Positions 33,245 through 38,824 of a DNA stretch of 38,824 bases are shown one piece after another (the first letter of the stretch is position 1; each line of letters begins with the position of its first letter). Origin of the DNA: an uncultured Clostridia bacterium (lineage in GTDB: Bacteria > Bacillota > Clostridia > Lachnospirales > Bianqueaceae). The stretch lies in the NCBI GenBank assembly GCA_944383515.1, contig CALWPV010000090.1, positions 1 through 38,824 on the forward strand, in the 5' to 3' direction. Made by a program: the position numbers and the translations under genes. Below the pieces are notes generated by a model. The model was not told the DNA's origin and ran no database searches. It saw only the letters and a program-made list of their open reading frames with translations.

Positions 33245-33802
33245 TTAAAATTTGAACTCTAAATCTTTTAATAACGGATTCTTTTGATCCTTCTCGCTAA
33301 GCAGTGTCGGTACTCCTTCTACTAAAGGCCACTGAATTCCTACCTCAGGATCGTTCCAGAATAAAGCGCCTTCATCTTCCGAGTGGTATAAATTGGTAAC
33401 CTGATAAACAAACTCTGCTACTTCACTGGTAACATAAAAACCATGAGCAAATCCTTCTGGCACATAGAATTGTCGTTTATTTTCCTCAGACAAATATACT
33501 CCTCTCCACTGGCCAAAAGTCGGACTTTCAGCCCTTAGATCAACCGCCACGTCATAAACCTCACCTTTCGTTACTCGTACCAGTTTGCCCTGCGGATAGT
33601 GCTTCTGAAAATGCAAACCACGCAGCACTCCTTGACTAGAGCGCGATTCATTTGCCTGTACAAAGCGCATGGTTAACCCTGCCTCGTGAAAATCCCTTTC
33701 ATTATAGGTTTCCATAAAATATCCGCGCGCATCGCCAAAACGCTTGGCTTCAATAATATATAAATCTTGAATTCCTGTTTCAATAAAAGTAAACTTTCCC
33801 AT
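33245..33802 (-). CDS. rmlC: dTDP-4-dehydrorhamnose 3,5-epimerase
   Basis: 185 residues from ATG 33802; an ATG three codons earlier abuts the GGAAGG site, which instead fits 33802 at nine bases. The RmlC hallmarks GDARGYFMETY, VLRGLHFQ with the catalytic histidine, and VPEGFAHGFYV are present. It epimerises C3 and C5 of dTDP-4-keto-6-deoxyglucose on the way to dTDP-L-rhamnose. rmlB and rmlD are encoded upstream on the other side of the giant glycosyltransferase; rmlA is presumably beyond the window. Confidence 0.95.
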   Translation of the reverse strand: MGKFTFIETGIQDLYIIEAKRFGDARGYFMETYNERDFHEAGLTMRFVQANESRSSQGVLRGLHFQKHYPQGKLVRVTKGEVYDVAVDLRAESPTFGQWRGVYLSEENKRQFYVPEGFAHGFYVTSEVAEFVYQVTNLYHSEDEGALFWNDPEVGIQWPLVEGVPTLLSEKDQKNPLLKDLEFKF

Positions 33803-33837
33803 TTTCTTCATCCTTCCCTATCAATGACTCAGCATAT

Positions 33838-33880
33838 GCCATAATGGCAAAATTATAGCCGTTCCCTACAAAAAAGTCAA
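33838..33880 (-). promoter_or_regulatory. sigma-A promoter for rmlC-wzm-wzt with start-site palindrome
   Basis: TTGACT (33880-33875) and TATAAT (33857-33852) are separated by 17 bases on the minus strand, beginning two bases past the glycosyltransferase stop. A GCCAT-A-ATGGC palindrome (33838-33848) covers the predicted start point and could be an operator. The leader is about 45 bases. Confidence 0.75.
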
Positions 33881-33881
33881 G

Positions 33882-36800
33882 TTAAGCGGTAAACATAGCA
33901 AGCACCTCTGGCTCTATCTGCTGCGTAGTATGCCCAGCTAGTACTTCTTGCCGTGCTGCTTCTCCTATGCGCTGCCGATACTGCGCCGAGTCAATAAGCT
34001 CCTGTAATTGTTTCTGCCACTGCGCCGTATCACGACACAGCAAACCGGTCTCGCCATCCCGAATGACCTTGGAAAGCTCATCGTTATAAGACGCTACCGT
34101 TGGCACGGCCACTAACGCTGCCTCTAACCATTTGTTTTCCGATTTGCACTCGTGAAAAACACTTGTTTGTAATGGCATCAGGTTGATATCAATCCCGGCC
34201 AGCAGCTTCGGCAGCTCCTGCCAAGGCCGGAATGGCCATATTGTTAACCGATCTGCAAAAACAGCCAGTTCTTTAGGCACTTCCAGCGCGCCTCCAAGCC
34301 AAATTCTAAGCTGCGGATACTTGCGCATAAGCTCTGTCAATACCGGAACAATTAGCATAAGATCGGCATCATGCGTATGAGAACCGCTAAAATACCCTAA
34401 AACTACTTCCTCTTTTTGTCTGTTTTTTTCCTGATAAGCTTCTTGTGACAAAGCAATCATTTCATAACTAGCCACATTGCGTTGCACAGTCACAGGAATA
34501 TGCCCGTTTCTCTGTTGCAATTCTCTCTTTAACGCCTCGGTAGAAACTAAAACGCCATCACAGGCATTCATGCAGGTCTGAATTTTGGTACAGACTTTTT
34601 CAAATCCCCGGTACTCTCTGGTTTGCGCAAAATCCAAGCGCTTAACGGTTTCATAATCAAATACCAGGTCGTCAACCGCATACCAAACCTTATGCCCAAT
34701 TCGATGCGCTTCTCGGATCCAATAGCGTATTTTAGGCTGATCTTGACACCGATATAATACGGTCCATGCATATTGCCGCGCTAAACGGCCTTTCAATTCT
34801 ACAACCTCTATTACATCGGCAACGATGCCTTCATGAAGCAGCTGTTCTTTTAAATGTTCGGCTCGATACCGACTCGCATACGACTCTTCTTGTATGACAA
34901 TGAGTCCTCGTTTCGTTTCAGCCAGTGGTTTTTGCTGCTTCTTTCCAAACTCGATCAGCTCCTCCAAATTTTTGCCAGCCTCCGGCGACGACAAAACCTT
35001 TCCCTTTCCGTAACGCTGCACCCGTTCAGCCGGAGCTCCCAGCGGCAAACAGGCAACTGGCATTCCCATTTCCATCGCTTCCTGCGTGGTATATGAAAAA
35101 GTTTCCGGACAAATAGACGAAATGAAAAACAGATCGATATCATACTCTAAAATCATGCTAGGAAGCATGGCAGGGTGATATGCGCCAGTCTGTTTAAAAT
35201 ACCGGCTTCGTATTGGATCCACACTGCTGCCGCACAGAATAAAACGAACATTCGTCTTCCGGTTTTCTGCAAGCGTTAGCATTTGGCGTACTAGCTGGGC
35301 TCCTTTCAGGTCAGTCAAAGTTCCCAGCAGACCAATGTTAAGAGTTTCTGTCGTTTTATATTCTTTGGCTACCACGGGAAGAGAGGTATGCTGCACATCG
35401 AGTACTCTCACCTGATCCAAGCCTCCATATGCCTTTTGAACCAGATGCATAGAATCCTGTGAAAAAACTCTAACCTCCTGACACGCCTGCAAAAACGGCT
35501 GCCAAATCCGCCGCCACTCCTCAATTGATTTTGTTTCAAAATTATCGCAATTCGGATTCTGCTGAAGACATGTCTGACACTCTGCCCTAGACGGCAGATG
35601 ACAAAACGTTTGTTTTTCGTTTAACAGGTAAATACTGGGGCAAAGCACATAATAATCATGCACCATCATCATGATACGGCAGCCCTTATCCTCGGCAAAC
35701 TCACGAATTTTTGTCAAATGCATCTGTAAATTCGGATACGTAACCATTTGATTGATAATCACCTGATTCATATCCATTTGATAACTGAAGTCAAACACCT
35801 CGTCCAGCGTTTTCATGTCGAAAAAAACGCGAATATCCTGATATTGATACTCCAGCTGATACTGACCGCGTTCCCGGATATAACGAACGAGTACCGTTAC
35901 GGCGTTTTCCGCCCGTCTCTTTCTTGCATAGTTTTGTATATATGCATCGGCGCCGCCCCCTAGGGTATGATGAAAAATGAGATATCGTCTGGCACTCATT
36001 GAAGCCGTAAGCCTGCAAAAAACATAGGCACGAATCGGCGCCATAGGATCTCGTGCCAAATAGGAACCTACCTGGTTGGCATAATCCGGGTGTTTGGCTA
36101 ACAGCTTTTCCTGATTCATACGAATTAACCGGGTTTTTTCTTCCGGATGGAAACTGCTGCCATGGTTATGGAAAACATATAAATTTTCCACCATAACGTT
36201 GCGAAATCCCTTTTCAATTGCTCTCTGGCACCAGTCGTTTTCTTCTCCGTATCCCTTGCCAAAGGTTTTTTGGTCCAGAAAACCAACCTCATGAAGCGCT
36301 TTCTTGCTAATTGCCATGCAAAAGCCAACACCGGTTGGTATATCGGTATACAGAGAGCGAATTTCCTGAAAAAATCGATCGATCTGATCTACAGGAATCG
36401 CATTAAACAAGGTGTTATTTTGATTAAATAAAGGAAAGCTGCAGATCGTACCACTATTCGTAAACGGAGTCGCGCTCGCCACCGTAGTATCTTTGACAAT
36501 AGGCGCGATCAATCTCTCGAGCCATCCGACTGGCAGCTCTACATCGGTATTCAAAATAACCACATGACCGCGCGCCATCGCCAGACCGCGATTGACGCTG
36601 CCTACAAAACCTAAATTCTGCGCATTGCGCACTAACGTAGCCTTCTCGTGACTCTGCACATAGTGCTGTAAAAACTCTTTGGTAGCAGAATCCGGACTTG
36701 CATCATCAATTAAGATCAATCGATAGGAAATCTCTGTTTTTTCAATGGACGCCAGCAGCCTTTCTAAATACTTCATGCCATCGTAAACCGGCACAATAAT

Positions 36801-37052
36801 ATCGACGTCCACGCCCAGCATTCTACTGGTAATCGCGTTTTTTCGCCTCAGATACCGCTCTTTAATCATAGCATAAGTATAAGAAGCTTCCATCAATGAT
36901 TCCGGCTGTTTTAGCTTTCGTATAATGCCTCGTAGTGCCGGCTGCCATTGGCCCTGCGCCAGCATTCGTTTCACCTTATTCCAGTTTTTTCTGGTTATCA
37001 GCTGCCCAAACAACTTCCCTGACGGCTCGCTTTGCCGATTCGGCATTCCCAT
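33882..37052 (-). CDS. Three-domain glycosyltransferase (GT2 + two GT4-like domains)
   Basis: 1056 residues. Domain 1 (about 80-320) is GT2: DVDIIVPVYDG, LILIDDASPD, and a DxD-like VILNTDVELP. Domain 2 (about 345-700) is GT-B: LGGGADAYIQ, then a CPETFSYTTQEAMEMGMPV block with the acidic E-x7-E type site. Domain 3 (about 710-1056) is a second GT-B: SGSHTHDADL and FHECKSENKWLEAALVAVP. A CxxC pair (ECQTCLQQNPNCDN) lies within domain 2. Such proteins add several sugars of a rhamnose-type polymer in sequence. The gene is flanked by rmlB and rmlC, which fits rhamnosyl transfer by at least one domain. Confidence 0.9.
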   Translation of the reverse strand: MGMPNRQSEPSGKLFGQLITRKNWNKVKRMLAQGQWQPALRGIIRKLKQPESLMEASYTYAMIKERYLRRKNAITSRMLGVDVDIIVPVYDGMKYLERLLASIEKTEISYRLILIDDASPDSATKEFLQHYVQSHEKATLVRNAQNLGFVGSVNRGLAMARGHVVILNTDVELPVGWLERLIAPIVKDTTVASATPFTNSGTICSFPLFNQNNTLFNAIPVDQIDRFFQEIRSLYTDIPTGVGFCMAISKKALHEVGFLDQKTFGKGYGEENDWCQRAIEKGFRNVMVENLYVFHNHGSSFHPEEKTRLIRMNQEKLLAKHPDYANQVGSYLARDPMAPIRAYVFCRLTASMSARRYLIFHHTLGGGADAYIQNYARKRRAENAVTVLVRYIRERGQYQLEYQYQDIRVFFDMKTLDEVFDFSYQMDMNQVIINQMVTYPNLQMHLTKIREFAEDKGCRIMMMVHDYYVLCPSIYLLNEKQTFCHLPSRAECQTCLQQNPNCDNFETKSIEEWRRIWQPFLQACQEVRVFSQDSMHLVQKAYGGLDQVRVLDVQHTSLPVVAKEYKTTETLNIGLLGTLTDLKGAQLVRQMLTLAENRKTNVRFILCGSSVDPIRSRYFKQTGAYHPAMLPSMILEYDIDLFFISSICPETFSYTTQEAMEMGMPVACLPLGAPAERVQRYGKGKVLSSPEAGKNLEELIEFGKKQQKPLAETKRGLIVIQEESYASRYRAEHLKEQLLHEGIVADVIEVVELKGRLARQYAWTVLYRCQDQPKIRYWIREAHRIGHKVWYAVDDLVFDYETVKRLDFAQTREYRGFEKVCTKIQTCMNACDGVLVSTEALKRELQQRNGHIPVTVQRNVASYEMIALSQEAYQEKNRQKEEVVLGYFSGSHTHDADLMLIVPVLTELMRKYPQLRIWLGGALEVPKELAVFADRLTIWPFRPWQELPKLLAGIDINLMPLQTSVFHECKSENKWLEAALVAVPTVASYNDELSKVIRDGETGLLCRDTAQWQKQLQELIDSAQYRQRIGEAARQEVLAGHTTQQIEPEVLAMFTA

Positions 37053-37079
37053 ACCTGCTACCTCACCTTCATTTTTTCT

Positions 37080-38108
37080 TTACTGAATCCGTCCCTGCTG
37101 CATGGCTGTTTCGTAATATGTTTGATACTGCCCGCTCATTACATTCTCCAGCCAGTCTGTATGAGACACATACCACTGAATGGTTTTCTGAATTCCCTCA
37201 GCAAATCGGGTTTCCGGAAGCCACCCCAGATCCGCATGAATTTTAGCGGGATCAATGGCATATCGCTGGTCATGGCCTGCACGATCTTCCACAAAAGTAA
37301 TCAGCTCTTCGCTTTTTCCCAGCGCCTGTAAAATGATTTTAACAATGTCGATATTACGCATTTCGTTATGACCGCCAATATTATAAATCTCTCCGACTTT
37401 TCCTTGGCGCACAATCAAATCAATCGCGCGGCAGTGATCTTCTACATATAGCCAGTCTCTCACATTCAGCCCTTCGCCATAAACAGGCATCGGCTGATTA
37501 GACATAGCCTTAGAAATCATAAGCGGAATCAGTTTTTCCGGGAATTGATAGGGACCATAGTTATTAGAACACCGACTAATCGTTACCGGCATGCCAAACG
37601 TTCTGTAGTACGCCCCGACCAAAAGATCGGCTCCCGCTTTGGAAGCAGAATACGGACTGGAAGCATGAATCGGAGTCTTTTCCGTAAAAAACAAATCAGG
37701 GCGGTCCAGCGGCAAATCACCATATACCTCATCGGTCGAAACCTGATGATATCGTTGCACTCCATATTTGCGACTTGCATCCAGCAAAATCTGTGTTCCC
37801 ATAACATTGGTCTCGACAAAAAGCCCCGGATTATGAATAGAACGGTCCACATGGCTTTCGGCCGCAAAGTTAATCACAACCTCGGGTTTTTCCTCCTCAA
37901 ACAGCTTTTCCACTGCTGGCCGGTCGCTAATGCTGGCCTTAACAAACCGAAATCGCGGCTCATCCAGCACTTCCTCTAAGTTATGAAGATTTCCCGCATA
38001 TGTTAACGCGTCCAGGCAAATCACCCGATCTTCTGGGTGAGCCTTCATAGTATATAAAATATAATTGCTACCAATAAATCCGGCGCCGCCGGTTACAATG
38101 ATTGTCAT
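37080..38108 (-). CDS. rmlB: dTDP-glucose 4,6-dehydratase
   Basis: 342 residues from ATG 38108, which has AGGAG upstream and overlaps the rmlD stop by four bases (ATGA). The NAD-binding motif TGGAGFIGSN is at the N-terminus, with STDEVYGD, the catalytic SPYSASKAG (YxxxK), and NNYGPYQFPEKLIP. It converts dTDP-glucose to dTDP-4-keto-6-deoxyglucose. It is the second gene of the visible rmlD-rmlB run. Confidence 0.96.
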   Translation of the reverse strand: MTIIVTGGAGFIGSNYILYTMKAHPEDRVICLDALTYAGNLHNLEEVLDEPRFRFVKASISDRPAVEKLFEEEKPEVVINFAAESHVDRSIHNPGLFVETNVMGTQILLDASRKYGVQRYHQVSTDEVYGDLPLDRPDLFFTEKTPIHASSPYSASKAGADLLVGAYYRTFGMPVTISRCSNNYGPYQFPEKLIPLMISKAMSNQPMPVYGEGLNVRDWLYVEDHCRAIDLIVRQGKVGEIYNIGGHNEMRNIDIVKIILQALGKSEELITFVEDRAGHDQRYAIDPAKIHADLGWLPETRFAEGIQKTIQWYVSHTDWLENVMSGQYQTYYETAMQQGRIQ

Positions 38109-38824
38109 ACTGCTTCTCCTTCTATCTGATCCAGATGTTCTATAAAATAGTGCAATGCTTCTTCCCACGGGCGAAACGCATAGCCAACCGTTTTTTCAAA
38201 GTGATAATGATCCAGCGCCGAATACGCAGGGCGCTTAGCCGGCGCCATGTACTCTTCCGTAGTACACGGCGTAACCGTTGCCTGAATGCCCGCATATTCC
38301 ATAATCTTACAGGCAAACTCGTACCAGCTGCAGATGCCAAGGCCTGTGCCGTGATAGATTCCATATGAATCGGACGTTACCAGCTTAAGCAAATGATAAG
38401 CTAAGTCCGCCGCATTCGTCGGATTTCCATATTGGTCATTAACCACGCTGACTGCGCCGCGCTCTCTGCCCAGCTTCATCATGGTTTTTACAAAATTATT
38501 CCCCGTATAGCCATAGAGCCAAGCGGTCCGTACAATAAAATAACGGCTACAATGCATCATGACGGCCCGTTCTCCGGCCTCTTTGGTTCTGCCATAGGCG
38601 CTTTGCGGCGCTGTCGCTTCGGACTCTAAATATGGCCGGCTGCCATTGCCGGCAAAAACATAGTCCGTCGATACATGAATTAACTTCATATTATAAGCCT
38701 GCGCTGCCTTCGCCAAATTCTCAGCCCCCACCTTATTCACCTGGTAGGCTTTTTCTTCCTCGCTCTCGCACAGATTTACATTAGTGAATGCCGCACAATT
38801 GATAATGGTTGTATACGCGCCCTG
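38105..38824 (-). CDS. rmlD: dTDP-4-dehydrorhamnose reductase, 5' end outside window
   Basis: Partial: 239 codons are visible and the frame is open to the right edge. The visible part starts within the INCAAFTNV block of the Rossmann domain and includes VSTDYVF, the catalytic YGRTKEAGE (YxxxK) and RTAWLYG, all typical of RmlD. It makes dTDP-L-rhamnose in the last step. The N-terminal NAD(P)-binding glycine motif lies beyond the window. An internal GTG at 38740 is not the start because homologous sequence continues upstream. Confidence 0.95.
   Translation of the reverse strand, partial: QGAYTTIINCAAFTNVNLCESEEEKAYQVNKVGAENLAKAAQAYNMKLIHVSTDYVFAGNGSRPYLESEATAPQSAYGRTKEAGERAVMMHCSRYFIVRTAWLYGYTGNNFVKTMMKLGRERGAVSVVNDQYGNPTNAADLAYHLLKLVTSDSYGIYHGTGLGICSWYEFACKIMEYAGIQATVTPCTTEEYMAPAKRPAYSALDHYHFEKTVGYAFRPWEEALHYFIEHLDQIEGEAV

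Noticed and set aside
1..38824. Mobile elements, prophage, CRISPR arrays, tRNA or rRNA genes
   Set aside because: I looked for transposase or integrase motifs, regularly spaced repeats and tRNA-like cloverleaf ends and saw none I could support.

Overview
The window reads as chromosomal DNA of a spore-forming, low- to mid-GC Bacillota, most likely a clostridial-class gut-type anaerobe. It holds sporulation genes (yqfC, yqfD, spoIIM, spoVS and a SpoIID-like gene), RNase Y, strong AGGAGG-type ribosome binding sites, sigma-A promoters with 17-base spacers, a tetrahydrofolate riboswitch and a two-gene minimal Suf system. Almost every gene lies on the minus strand; only a YihY-type membrane protein and a FolT-type transporter are on the plus strand. 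I saw no tRNA, rRNA, IS element, prophage or CRISPR array.

Region 1 (1-10170) is core housekeeping and sporulation. In minus-strand transcription order it runs perR; rny-spoVS; purB-proC-nudF-spoIIM-yqfC-yqfD; sufC-sufB/D-phoH. The two suf genes, with their own promoter, sit between yqfD and phoH, which adjoin in Bacillus. Terminator-like hairpins lie directly before the ribosome binding sites of purB and spoIIM.

Region 2 (10177-16251) is an apparent six-gene salvage operon: purine nucleoside phosphorylase, PHP hydrolase, PepV-type dipeptidase, NamZ-type exo-N-acetylmuramidase without a signal peptide, a MurK-type amino-sugar kinase and MurQ etherase. Together they look like a cytosolic route for reusing muropeptide sugars and peptides.

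Region 3 (16259-19773) holds a YihY membrane protein converging on and overlapping a long SpoIID/LytB-domain protein, then a THF riboswitch with a 12-pair Shine-Dalgarno sequestering helix upstream of folT.

Region 4 (19770-38824) is a cell-surface glycan locus, visibly AT-richer over much of its length. From the right edge it holds rmlD (partial) and rmlB for dTDP-rhamnose; a 1056-residue three-domain glycosyltransferase; rmlC; a Wzm/Wzt-type ABC exporter; a DUF2142 membrane protein; a double GT2 protein; a GT2/DUF2304 pair; a Gfo/Idh/MocA oxidoreductase; a Wzx-type flippase; and then LicD, a fused cytidylyltransferase/CobD-like PLP enzyme, and a DUF1015 protein. Internal promoters precede rmlC and the GT2/DUF2304 pair. 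The last three genes are my best candidate for an undescribed system: a compact module that makes a CDP-activated amino-alcohol phosphate (CDP-ethanolamine or CDP-serinol are the leading guesses) and transfers the phospho-amino-alcohol to the glycan.
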